Shown: in pieces, positions 23,593-31,122 of the stretch
Numbering within the stretch: the first letter of the stretch is position 1
Layout of the letters: every line of letters begins with the position of its first letter
Assembly: GCA_017979445.1 (NCBI GenBank)
Contig: CM030714.1
Location: forward strand, 8,377,049-8,441,048
Direction of reading: 5' to 3'
From: Akebia trifoliata
Lineage: Eukaryota > Streptophyta > Magnoliopsida > Ranunculales > Lardizabalaceae
Length of the DNA: 64,000 nt
Made by a program: the position numbers and the translations under genes
The notes under the pieces: model-generated
The model's database searches: none
What the model saw: the letters and a program-made list of their open reading frames with translations, nothing else
Told to the model about the DNA's origin: nothing

Positions 23593-26500
23593 CATGTTTT
23601 TGTAACTCCATATGTAATCCTAATGTAAATATATAAATGTACATATTTTTCGTCGACTCTCGTGCCTTCTTGCTTTCTCTTTTCTGTTTTTCTGTTAAGG
23701 CATTATACTTAGAAAGAACAAACGGAATAATTAGCTATACCTAACTCCTTAGGCTCATGCCAGTGAAGATCCGGAATTCTGACTCTAAATCAGATTCCGT
23801 ATTAGGGACCAGGTTTTTAATTTCGGATGAGTTCCTCAGCTGGAACCCATTTGTCGAAGCTTGGTGAGATCACCAGAATGATCCTCAAATTCAGTGGGGC
23901 CAAAACGAGCTAGAAGAGCCTCCCTGAAAGCTGTCCATGGACGAATTCCGAGATTCTTCCGTGTCCATTGATACTACTGCATCGCGTCATTTTCAAGATG
24001 GAGTGATGCCATGGAAATATGTTGATCAGAAGGGACCTCATGATATTTGAGAAATCGTTCTGCCTTGTACAAATCAGGGAAAATCCAAGCGTATTGGATG
24101 TAGCGTGACTCCTTGTGCTAGTGGAATAGTATCGGGCTCAACAGATGGTCCTTGTGAGGACTGTGTGATCACATGATCCTCGCATATGCTGGCAGAATGG
24201 GACCCCATCAAAGGACTTTTGGGATTCGCCCCCAACGTTTCCATTGTGGTGGATTTCCTCCAATCGATGAATAGATTTTGCCAATGTCTGTTGCTGTTTT
24301 TCCACGACCTCAAAACGACTCTGTTGTTGGGATTCCATAGAGACAAACTGTTGTTTGAAAGCATTGAATGCTTGTTGTTAATCGATCAGTTCCCTCATGT
24401 TCTTCTCGAGGGAATCTCCGTTTGTATTACGTGATGCCATTTGCAAGCATGTCTTGATCATAAACCAGAGGAAAAAAAATTGGGTGAAGAAGCAGTCCAA
24501 GGATGAGTGGCTTTGATACCACTTGTAACAGTACTTGCAATTTTAAGGAAGAAAATAGGGAGAAGGAAGAGAAAAAATGGAACACTTTGGCTAATTCGAG
24601 GAAACCAGCCTCCTAAATTCTGATTGGGATGAAATTCTTATATTTTCTCATTCAATGGTCTCCCAATTTATAGAAACAAGTCCTACACAATAATTCCAAA
24701 TAACCTAATCGTAAGAAACAAATCAAAACAAGCTACCTACTTTCCTTGATTAGAGGGATGTTATTTAGAAACTAATCTAATAGATATCTATAGTAGAAGA
24801 TTATAGAAAATCTTGGAGATTTCCTACGCTGAGTGCACGTGCCTGTGGTTGGGGTTGTTACATGCCTCAACCCAATTAGCTCTTTATACTCAGCTTCAAT
24901 ACTTGGATCTTGCTACCATGCTCTGCTTCTAATTCTTCCACATAAAAAAGATTACATCCAACAAACATACAGTAATCAGTAGTTGACCACCTATTAGATG
25001 GAAATCTAACCTGGCCTACATCACATTATCCTTCCACCCTTAGATGTCCATTACACTTGTAAGAAGACCACAACTCGGAGTACCTTTCAGATATCTTAGG
25101 ATACAAATCAATGCATCCGTATGAGGAGCTGTGCTTAATGTAGGAACTCATGATGTTGACCCTGAAGCCAGTCATGAAAGTGAAAGCAAAAGGACTGATA
25201 AAGGTATGTGATGAGATACACGAGAAAATCTCGATTCGAATTGGAAATCTACAGTTTTACCAGATAATATGCCCCGATTAATTTCAACTGTTGGCTTAGT
25301 CATCTTTGGGATTCCTCTTGTAAATTTTATTCATTTCTACCTTTATTTCTGCTCTTCTTACTTCTTCTTTTTTCTCTCTCCTTCCTTCTTATTGGTCCCT
25401 GTTATATTTTTATTGCAACTCTTGCTAACTTGCGCCTTTGATTATGTAAATAAGATCTGCAACATGTGAATATGCTTAATCACTCACAAAGCCACATGGG
25501 CAGTTGTAGTTTGACATTTCCTGGCACATTATAGACACTATGGAGTAGTGAAAGGTTGTATGATAAATTCTGTGCTCCTCAAAATCCTTTTTCCTATTCT
25601 TCCCCAGTCTTGAAACTGAAACACTTTTTCCTTTTCTATGTTTTTCCCTTTTTATGATGACCCTATACTTCTAGAATAATTATTTACAAGTCCATGCTTC
25701 CTTTTGCACTCTCTTCGGGTAAACATGAATTGGTTTTAGTTATTATGTTGATTATGTCTTCATAATGTCTATGCATTTCTTATGCACTATATTTTCAATA
25801 ATAGGCCGGGTGTGGTTTACTTGTGCTAATGCAGAGAATGATGTATCGCAAGAGAACCAGAAAGATGAGTTGGTGAAGTCCAACAACACTAGAAAACAAG
25901 AAGATAATTCTGAACCTTATGTTCCGATTTCATCAATACATGAACCTTTGTTGCCTCAAGGCAGTCGAGATGGAAAAGATTTGGACGGTTTACCAGAAAA
26001 TATTGGTACAGGTATGAAATATGATTCTTGATAATTATGTCGTGCAGATTTTTTTGAAAAGCAATTCGTGTCATATTATTAAAATTAGCCAATTCTTGGG
26101 TAATTCTGTCAAATTTTATCAATTTGGAGCCTTGCAAAGTTAAGTTTACCTGACATTTGTCAAAATTTTTTGTTCATGTTGGAGGACGTAATTGGAGATA
26201 TCCATTAAGTCCTACAAGCATTCATGACATCCTCCTATAATGCAAGACAAAAGTTCTAAAATGGATGAGAATTGTTGTAAACATTTCTATAAAAGTACAT
26301 CTGATAGCTTCATTATGTCCCACAAATACCCATTTTTCCCTGTTGTAAACATTTCTAATATTCCTCTGGTTGGGTACGTTTTAGTTATTCTTCAGTAAGA
26401 ATCATGTTTTTTTCCTCTTTCTATTGCTTCATTTTTTTCCACACATTTAATTAAGATTAGTCACTATCATGTAGTCATCAGATTTACAGATACACCAGTC

Positions 26501-29500
26501 ACTATTTGATACCTTATTGAAAGTTGAAAGATTAAACATACTTTAATTGTATCTAACCTAATATTTTCACTACATATTGGTGTTTAATAGTGTGAATCAA
26601 CGTGAAAATACGCGCTTTACTTAAAATAAATAGTTATAAGAGTCATTTTATAATCTAATTTTTTAAAATATTATTTGTCATTAAAATATTGATTTTATGC
26701 AGATGCCAGCTAGCTTAAGATATTGATTTTTTACGAATGTTTAGGAAAATTCAAAATTTTGAAATATTTCACTTTGGTGAAACATTCCTCAGAAATGACA
26801 TTTTAAACCTTGGTTGCTAATGTTATTCTATTCAAAAGGTGCATTTTATTCCACCACGATTAGTAGGGTTATGTAACATTTCAACTTGGGTCTAACTGAA
26901 CCTTGTGCTGGCTTGGGTGGAATTTCCCCCTTAGGTTTGGTGCAAGCTGGAATTTCCCCCTTATCTGTATAATAACCTTTCTTTTTTCGTTTTCACCTTC
27001 ATTATCATATTTATAATTACCTTTACTATAGATACATCCTTTTCTCTTATTATTTTGTGCTAATTCTGTCATCTGACCCAACCTAGCTCTAGCCTTACAT
27101 GCACATGAGTTTCTCTTCATGTGCACCATACCCCTTTCTGTGTGTCTTATGTTATTGGTTGTGTGGGTGGCATGAGAGAATACCTCTCTTATTCAAGTAT
27201 CCTCCTACTGTGATTTTTGCTAACTCACATTAGAATGATAACTTGCCACGTTAAATTCCACGGAGAATCTTCTTGCCAGTATTTGAGAAACACGAGATCT
27301 TAGACACCCATTTATTTATAGCATATTAGGATTTACATTGCCGAGTCTATGTTTCTTTTAACAATCAAAGCACAATGAACTCATAACAAAGCTAGCTGTT
27401 TTGTGTGACAATTGATGCATGTGATGACCTTGCAATTATCTATGTTTGATAGTAATCTATTTCAAGAACTTCAGCTCCTTCAATGGGGCTTATGTTTTTG
27501 TGGTCCCTTAACCATAGTCACAAAGTTGGAGTACGGGTTTAAAACGGCAAGGGAAAACTTTGGAAAAAATGTTGAAAATGGGAAAAAATGATAAAAATAT
27601 AAGATAAAAAATATTTTAAAAGTTATGAAAATATATATATATATATATAATCAAGTTATTATCATCAAATCCCATATTTTTACATTTATGAGTCACCAAA
27701 TTTTATTATATATCAATTCCCACATTGAAAAAACAAGAATTTGTTTAATTTTTTGTCTCGTGAAAAAAAAAAGTGGGTATAAAACGGCTTTTTTTTTTTT
27801 GTCTCAAATGAATAAATTGTGTTTTTTAATCGTCAGAGATGCAAGACTCGTTTTTTGTTACTATGCTCTTAACTCTTATTTTTCAGTTAAATTTAACTTT
27901 TAACAGTTGTATTTAAGTTGGTTAGGTGATCAATGGAACTTATTTTCCATTCTCATCACATTCCTTAATATAATCTAATTTCTCTCTTGATATGATATGC
28001 AGCGAATGATGTTATGCTAGATATGCCAGGACCTTCACCTGCATCCGGGACATTGACAGATGGTGTAACTGAACCTCTTGAGGATGAACAAAATGTGGAT
28101 GGATCTAGAAGATTCCATGAATTGGATATTTTAAAAAGCATTGTGTATGGAGGTTTGATTGAGTCAATTACAAGTCTGGGTGTTGTTTCATCTGCAGCTG
28201 GTGGTGATGCTAGCACAAGTAAGTGTTTGAAACATATTTTTATCCATCACTAATTCACTTTGTTTTATCTATAATTCGATTTATTCCAAAAAATAAAATA
28301 AAATAATAATTGATAGGTAAAAGCTTTATTAAAAAACAAAGAAAGAAGATCGAGGAGGCCTACTTACAATACAACAGAAAAATAGAAAAACGGAAGGAAC
28401 ACTGAACTACAATACTCTCAAGCTGAACCATAAAGGATTCCAGTTAAAGAACTCAAACAATTTGTTATACATATGAAGTAGCTATTATGATAGTAGTAGG
28501 TTACAACTTACAAAAATTCCTATTTAACAAAACAAACTAAAAAAATAGTTTGCGTATCTTCATCTCTTCATATCATCTTCAGAAGGTTTCTTGGATTGAT
28601 TTTGAAGTCTCTCTCAAGTACTCCATTATAGAAACTATTTTCTATGCAAAGATGATCCAATAGTAGATTTGTGAAAGAGATAGAGAATGAGATTATGAGC
28701 TAAGGTTGGGATTTGAGGTTTTAGATAATCTTTTGCGAGTGCTACTTAAATTTTCAACTTCAATGGAAAGTTTTCCTCTTCATTATGTGTTGCAGTTTAA
28801 TTGCAAGGATTCCTCCTTTTATGTTAGTGCACGGGTGTTTCTTATGATTAATGAAGTAATTTGATTTTGTTGAAGCTTATTGTTCTTTCAAGTTTCAACT
28901 AATTTTGGTTTAGGTAATATAATGCATATTACTTAAGATTCTCATTTTATGCCTTTGCTGCAGTGAATATAGTAGCTTTGGGATTGTCGAATCTGGTCGG
29001 TGGACTTTTCATAATTGCTCATGGCGTGAGTAATTTTTACATGACAATTTTTTCTTTACAGTCATAATCATGGATATAAGTAGATATGCAGTAACTTCAA
29101 ATTAATAATTTAACCTTCATATATTAGTAGGACCCACCGTCTTACCAAATTTTTGTTCAGATACTTGCATCATACCAGATAAGTACAAATAACACATACA
29201 TACATACCATACATGCATGCATGCATGTTTCATGCCATACTCATATTTTGACAAAAATTGGTGCAGATGTGGAGTGCACCAAACATATTAAGTTTTGAAT
29301 TATCACTTTTATTGAATTTATTTGCACGTGAATTGCTTGCTGCGTTATAACTTTATTAAAAAAAAAAATGATGTTTTACTGGTTATAGCTTAGTTTGCTC
29401 ATTAAAAAAAAAAAAAGGAAACTATCTATATAATAAAACACAACGGTAGGCCCCACTTTCTATCTCAAGATTTATAATATAAATTACGTATCTCGAGGAC

Positions 29501-30566
29501 AGGTTTTGCCTTTTCTCTTCAACTTTCCAAAATACCCTAACTTCATTCTCTTTCTTCTTCTACCATTTTTTCTAATATAACCCCTCCAACTTTATTGTTT
29601 TTCCTCTTCTCCCCCCTTCCTTAATAATATCTCTCCAACTTTACTCCATTATTTAATAATACTCCTCCAACTTTATTATTTTTCTCCTTTTACCCCCTTA
29701 ACCCCAAAGAGGATGCCTGTGCACAAACTCTAGTGATCTGATATTTAGTAAATCCATAAGTGAAATTAAATGGCACTTGTTGACAAGGGTCTTTGCATAT
29801 TGGAAATCAATTCTGTCCACATCCAACTTTTTTTTCCCTCAGTGGGTAAAGCGGACTTGAATCCACGACCTCAGAAGTTGCATTGCAATATGTCAACCAC
29901 TGAGCTATGGGTCCAAGCCCCACTGCATCCAAGAATATCAATAGTACATACCACGATGTTCTTCATTTTCTGACATTGGTTGTTTCTATGATCTCGATCT
30001 TCATTTTCTGGGTTCTGATTCAATTGTACTTGAGATATTTGTTCGTATTAATTTCTAATGAGCCATAATTGTTTGCATATTTGACTTGTACCTTGTAGCT
30101 TAGGGATCTGAAAAACGAACAACAACATGGAGGAGCCACAGATCAAAATTCAAAAGTTGATCACTACCAAGAAGTCCTGGGACACAGAACGAATTTCCAT
30201 CTGCACGCAACAATTGCCGTGCTATCATACCTGGTATTTGGATTAGTGCCACCTGTCACATATGGCTTCTCATTCCATAAGAGCAACAACAAAGAATACA
30301 AACTGATGGCCGTTGCAGCAGCTTCTCTCATATGTATTGTTCTACTTGCTATTGGCAAGGTCTACGTTCGTAAGCCGCCAAAGTCTTACATCAAAACCAT
30401 ACTCTACTTTTTAAGCACTGGGGTGGCGTCCTCAGGTCTTTCTTACATGGTAGGTGTGCTGATCATTAAGCTCCTTGAGAAGCTAGGTTTGTCCGAACAA
30501 AGTTCAGCTGTCCTGGCACCTCCGTCTCTATTAGTATCAAATAAGCCAGCCTGGGCATCTTATTGA
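6674..30566 (+). CDS. Membrane protein of ER body-like protein (VIT/CCC1-like C-terminus)
   Basis: Eleven exons join in frame to 867 residues: 6674-6887, 8034-8183, 9513-10151, 11161-11247, 12446-12646, 14327-14515, 15270-15470, 25835-26011, 28003-28218, 28964-29025 and 30099-30566. All introns are GT-AG; introns 1-9 are phase 1 and the last is phase 0. The N-terminus is acidic. Cysteine-pair motifs follow: WKCRHC (about 73), [13 protein letters not shown] then RKRKR (about 235), and FRCLSC (about 322). The middle consists of four repeated acidic cassettes. The C-terminus has about five membrane segments (roughly 665-685, 693-711, 749-771, 780-801, 812-838). This order matches plant MEB-like proteins, related to vacuolar iron transporters and, in Arabidopsis, located in ER-body membranes; metal transport here is inference. 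The gene spans 24 kb because of transposons in introns. Exon calls rest on frame continuity and splice sites, without transcript evidence. Confidence 0.85.
8380..8800 (+). mobile_element. Copia-type LTR remnant in intron 2
   Basis: The sequence has features common in plant Ty1/Copia LTRs: AAACCCTAGTTAGGTTTTTC followed by a TATA-like GGTATATATTTC near 8611-8622, then GAGGGAACCACGTAAAATC near 8708 and a T-rich tail around 8740-8790. I cannot find clean TG...CA ends or a target duplication. I therefore call it a remnant, possibly a decayed solo LTR. The frame at 8344-8586 crosses it and is not a gene. Confidence 0.45.
10443..10503 (+). mobile_element. 5'-truncated tRNA-like SINE (about 60 bp)
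   Basis: It contains a box-B-like GTGGGTTCAAGCC, then AGCTTACCCATT and a poly(A) tail. It is flanked by TAAGATTG at 10435-10442 and 10504-10511, a plausible target-site duplication. The 5' half with box A is missing. The 3' part matches the fuller copies at 56505 and 29827 (minus). It lies in intron 3 of the ER-body-like gene. Confidence 0.6.
12137..12183. mobile_element. Solo terminus of the GTTGG MITE family
   Basis: The sequence GAATGGTGTGTTATAAGCAA followed by AAGTTGGTGTTAGAAGCTCC matches the right half of the MITE at 766-884 (around 830-876). Only one end is present. It lies in intron 4 of the ER-body-like gene, about 260 bp before exon 5, so the family is not confined to the duplicated block at the left end. 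Confidence 0.4.
16298..16302 (+). repeat. Target-site duplication TGCCT, left
   Basis: These five bases directly precede the left LTR. They are repeated at 24863-24867 after the right LTR. The related intron copy near 13350 reads AAGTGCCTCAACC without any insert, which gives a paralogous empty site. Confidence 0.9.
16303..16613 (-). repeat. LTR, left (3' LTR of the element)
   Basis: This 311-bp LTR begins TGTAACAGTACC and ends GGGGTTATTACA. It is the partner of 24524-24862. It lacks about 27 bases present in the other LTR after CTAATTCGAGGA, and it differs at scattered positions. The element is therefore not recent. Confidence 0.9.
16614..16629 (-). other. Polypurine tract
   Basis: On the minus strand the sequence next to the LTR reads CCGAATAGGGATAGGG. 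This is a purine-rich tract in the position expected for plus-strand priming, immediately upstream of the 3' LTR. Confidence 0.7.
16645..17712 (-). pseudogene. Gypsy integrase, broken
   Basis: The integrase core starts near 17712 on the minus strand with a [13 protein letters not shown] motif and continues through [13 protein letters not shown], an HVLKLHGMP segment and STVYHPQT near 17400. The C-terminal part at 16956-16645 carries [18 protein letters not shown], typical of the Gypsy integrase tail. A zinc-binding region precedes it (about 17900-17740). The frames shift at several points. The D,D,E catalytic set cannot be read continuously, so this is a relic. Confidence 0.88.
18034..18492 (-). 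pseudogene. Gypsy RNase H domain
   Basis: This minus-strand frame has the RNase H signature of Ty3/Gypsy elements: [20 protein letters not shown], then [16 protein letters not shown], a [14 protein letters not shown] segment and a VDDALSR word near the end. The frame is open across the domain but is cut off from reverse transcriptase by stops, and the first aspartate pattern (ESDA for the usual TDAS) is altered. It is the continuation of pol. Confidence 0.88.
18500..19520 (-). pseudogene. Gypsy reverse transcriptase, broken, with FFDN in place of FFDD
   Basis: The fingers and palm region is recognisable: [36 protein letters not shown] and [15 protein letters not shown] (19176-18928). The catalytic box near 18870-18850 reads FFDNILIYS, so the second catalytic aspartate is replaced by asparagine. 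A frame break separates the box from the preceding domain. The upstream end (19518-19240) holds the linker with GLPPSR..DH.IPL. The damage rules out a working enzyme. Confidence 0.88.
19683..19951 (-). repeat. Tandem duplication of 136 bp in the Gypsy protease region
   Basis: Two adjacent units start with ACCATGTCACAT at 19683 and 19819 and both end with CCATTGGCTTCCATGACGTG. They differ at a handful of positions. The duplication falls between the zinc knuckle and reverse transcriptase and adds to the disruption of the polyprotein. Confidence 0.85.
19970..20606 (-). pseudogene. Gypsy gag, C-terminal part with zinc knuckle
   Basis: On the minus strand this stretch codes for the end of a Gypsy capsid ([36 protein letters not shown]) and then a zinc knuckle around 20290-20240 that reads [15 protein letters not shown]. 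The first cysteine of the CX2CX4HX4C pattern has become phenylalanine. The N-terminal part of gag lies beyond the nested insert, at 23847-24450. Confidence 0.75.
21504..21513 (+). promoter_or_regulatory. TATA box of the nested gag-like gene
   Basis: CTATATATAT sits about 240 bp upstream of the start codon at 21750. It is followed by pyrimidine-rich sequence suited to a transcript start near 21535-21545. The surrounding region is otherwise GC-rich, so the motif stands out. Confidence 0.5.
21750..23547 (+). CDS. Gag-like 'putative gypsy type transposon' protein with coiled coil
   Basis: Three exons (21750-22275, 22359-22963, 23053-23547) join in frame (phase 1, then phase 0) to 541 residues with no stop. 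The first 175 residues ([58 protein letters not shown]) resemble the plant transposon family Pfam calls 'putative gypsy type transposon'; I give that from memory. A proline- and acid-rich middle follows ([19 protein letters not shown]). The last exon is a long heptad-type coiled coil (about 380-510) and an alanine/proline tail. There is no zinc knuckle, protease or polymerase. The intact frame inside a dead Gypsy element points to a younger insertion. Its role is probably structural (capsid-like), by inference. Confidence 0.75.
23553..23590 (+). repeat. Poly(T) run after the gag-like gene
   Basis: A run of about 37 T with one C-rich start follows the stop codon at 23547 directly. The polyadenylation region probably lies just beyond, near the AATGTAAATATATAAATG word at 23620-23640. 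The run creates a spurious lysine-rich frame on the minus strand. Confidence 0.8.
23847..24480 (-). pseudogene. Gypsy gag, N-terminal part
   Basis: On the minus strand this carries the start of the Gypsy gag. Readable words are a leading M.[12 protein letters not shown] segment near 24435, a coiled stretch near 24340-24260, YAWIF-type residues near 24090, and the capsid words [13 protein letters not shown] near 23905-23865. Stops interrupt the frame. It joins 19970-20606 across the nested insertion. Confidence 0.7.
24509..24521 (-). other. Primer-binding site (initiator methionine tRNA)
   Basis: On the minus strand the sequence two bases inside the 5' LTR reads TGGTATCAAAGCC. It differs by one base from the usual plant tRNA-iMet primer site TGGTATCAGAGCC. 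This fixes the orientation of the element. Confidence 0.88.
24524..24862 (-). repeat. LTR, right (5' LTR of the element)
   Basis: This 339-bp LTR begins TGTAACAGTACTTG and ends GGGGTTGTTACA. It is about 28 bases longer than its partner because of a block after GGCTAATTCGAGGA that contains CCAGCCTCCTAAATTC. Confidence 0.9.
24863..24867 (+). repeat. Target-site duplication TGCCT, right
   Basis: This matches 16298-16302. It is followed by CAACCCAATTAGC, which continues the intron sequence seen in the paralogous copy near 13355. Confidence 0.9.
28290..28440 (-). mobile_element. LINE 3'-end remnant in intron 9 region
   Basis: The AT-rich start (TAATAATTGATAGGTAAAAG), the long A-containing stretch and the word GAGGAGGCCTACTTACAATA resemble the 3' end of the LINE at 47734 (CAAGGAGGCCGAGACAGCCT) in the same orientation. 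Only the last 100-150 bases are similar. It is probably a severely 5'-truncated insertion. Confidence 0.4.
29425..29733 (+). mobile_element. Short Helitron-like element in the ER-body-like gene
   Basis: The best-preserved copy begins TCTATATAATAAAACACAAC after an A and ends GTGCACAAACTCTAG before a T, matching the Helitron ends TC...CTRR with A|T insertion. The half-hairpin GCCTGTGC precedes the end. The interior is a series of units such as AATAATACTCCTCCAACTTT. It lies in the last intron of the gene (29026-30098). Confidence 0.7.
29827..29925 (-). mobile_element. Short tRNA-like SINE, about 95 bp
   Basis: Read on the minus strand: GGACCCATAGCTCAGTGG (box A-like), GGTCGTGGATTCAAGTCC (box B-like), GCTTTACCCACTGAGGG and a short poly(A). 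CATCCAA occurs at 29820-29826 and 29926-29932, which is a likely target-site duplication. It belongs to the same family as 56505-56595. It is a retroposon with a tRNA-like 5' part, not a functional tRNA gene. Confidence 0.65.
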
Positions 30567-30860
30567 TGGAGACAGTATGGGCCTAGCAGCTAGTACAGTA
30601 TCACATCGAGCTGAATTCGATGAAGTGACCATGGTTTGCTTAATTTTTTCCTGCATTTTGAAACTTTTCTAATTTTCGTTACTGTAAGGTACTGGATTTG
30701 GTTTCGGTTTCTATTTCTGTTTCTGTTTTGATCAGTTTGGAAATGGAAATATTTCGTACGAACATTTTGATCAGTGTGGAAATAAATACAATTTTCTTAT
30801 AAATATTATAGAGCTGATATAAATATTGATATAGTTTTAATTGAGATTATAGGAAATCAT
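30567..30860 (+). other. 3' flank of the ER-body-like gene
   Basis: This AT-rich sequence follows the stop codon at 30564-30566 and presumably holds the 3' untranslated region. A GTTTCTGTTTTGATCAG stretch is repeated loosely near 30705-30775. Apart from the SINE that follows, I see no other element. Confidence 0.4.
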
Positions 30861-30875
30861 AAAGCTAACATGTAA

Positions 30876-31107
30876 ACCCCAAGGGGTTGGCCTAGTGGCA
30901 AGCCAAGCCTTGATAAGCTCTTTAGGAAGGGTAGGTCAAGTGTTCGAAACCCCACGAAGCAATGAATTTCTTGGGGCCACTCTCCAGGGTCCGGTTGACC
31001 CTCGATTCAACTAGTTGCACGTAAGACTTTCTGACTGTGGGATTCACCCGAAGGTTGAGGATACCCACGATTGAAAAAAAAAAAAAAAAGAAAAAAAAAA
31101 AGAGAAA
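30876..31107 (+). mobile_element. tRNA-derived SINE with poly(A) tail
   Basis: The left part has a box A-like GGTTGGCCTAGTGGCAAG near 30885 and a box B-like AGTGTTCGAAACCCC near 30938. A body follows with CTCCAGGGTCCGGTTGACC, then a poly(A) tail with single G interruptions at 31073-31107. AAAGCTAACATGTAA flanks it exactly on both sides (30861-30875 and 31108-31122), a 15-bp target-site duplication. The perfect duplication suggests a recent insertion. Confidence 0.9.
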
Positions 31108-31122
31108 AAAGCTAACATGTAA

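Larger units (their letters stand above)
20612..23841 (+). mobile_element. Nested 3.2-kb insertion carrying a gag-like gene; class unresolved
   Basis: The insertion splits the Gypsy gag. GGAAC is present on both edges (20607-20611 and 23842-23846), and taking out the insert with one GGAAC restores the gag reading frame on the minus strand, so both edges can be placed to the base. The insert is more GC-rich than its surroundings and carries one three-exon gene in + orientation. I find no direct long terminal repeats and no matching terminal inverted repeats. A word near the left end (GACCTGCAAAACAGCC, about 20660) begins the more distinctive part. A 5-bp duplication fits an LTR-type integrase, but the missing LTRs leave the class open. 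Confidence 0.75.
16303..24862 (-). mobile_element. Ty3/Gypsy LTR retrotransposon, degenerate, with nested insertion
   Basis: The element runs from TGTAACAG at 16303 to GTTGTTACA ending at 24862, flanked by TGCCT on both sides. Read on the minus strand, the order is LTR, a primer-binding site matching initiator methionine tRNA, gag with a zinc knuckle, protease region, reverse transcriptase, RNase H, integrase, polypurine tract and LTR. This order (integrase last) and the residues identify Ty3/Gypsy. The integrase C-terminal sequence suggests the chromovirus-like side of the family, but that is an inference. Many stops and frameshifts make it inactive. Without the 3.2-kb nested insert the element is about 5.3 kb. 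It lies antisense in intron 7 of the ER-body-like gene. Confidence 0.92.
12300..26170 (+). repeat. Four-fold exon cassette array in the ER-body-like gene
   Basis: Exons 5 (12446-12646), 6 (14327-14515), 7 (15270-15470) and 8 (25835-26011) encode related modules of 67, 63, 67 and 59 residues. All have phase-1 boundaries. Shared words are ELV.SN, KQED or KKED and KDLEGSP.Y.GAG at the C-end. The introns are duplicated too: a stretch upstream of each exon containing GGTTTAGTTATTATG and TAATAGGCTG-type words, and one downstream with ATGAAATATGATTCT. Exons 5 and 7 share SSEHE, while 6 and 8 sit in longer matching flanks (12.95-14.6 kb against 15.95-16.30 plus 24.87-26.1 kb). A two-exon block was therefore probably duplicated after an earlier single-exon duplication. 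Confidence 0.85.

Noticed and set aside
23321..23644. Lysine-rich minus-strand frames near 23321-23644
   Set aside because: They are produced by the poly(T) run after the gag-like gene and the reverse of its coiled-coil exon.
29195..29226. ACAT/ATGC simple repeat as a regulatory motif
   Set aside because: It is an ordinary microsatellite in the last intron of the ER-body-like gene with no associated feature.
29827..29925. Possible tRNA gene from A- and B-box-like words
   Set aside because: No cloverleaf can be drawn, a poly(A) tail is attached and the element is flanked by a direct repeat. It is a retroposon, as are 10443 and 56505.
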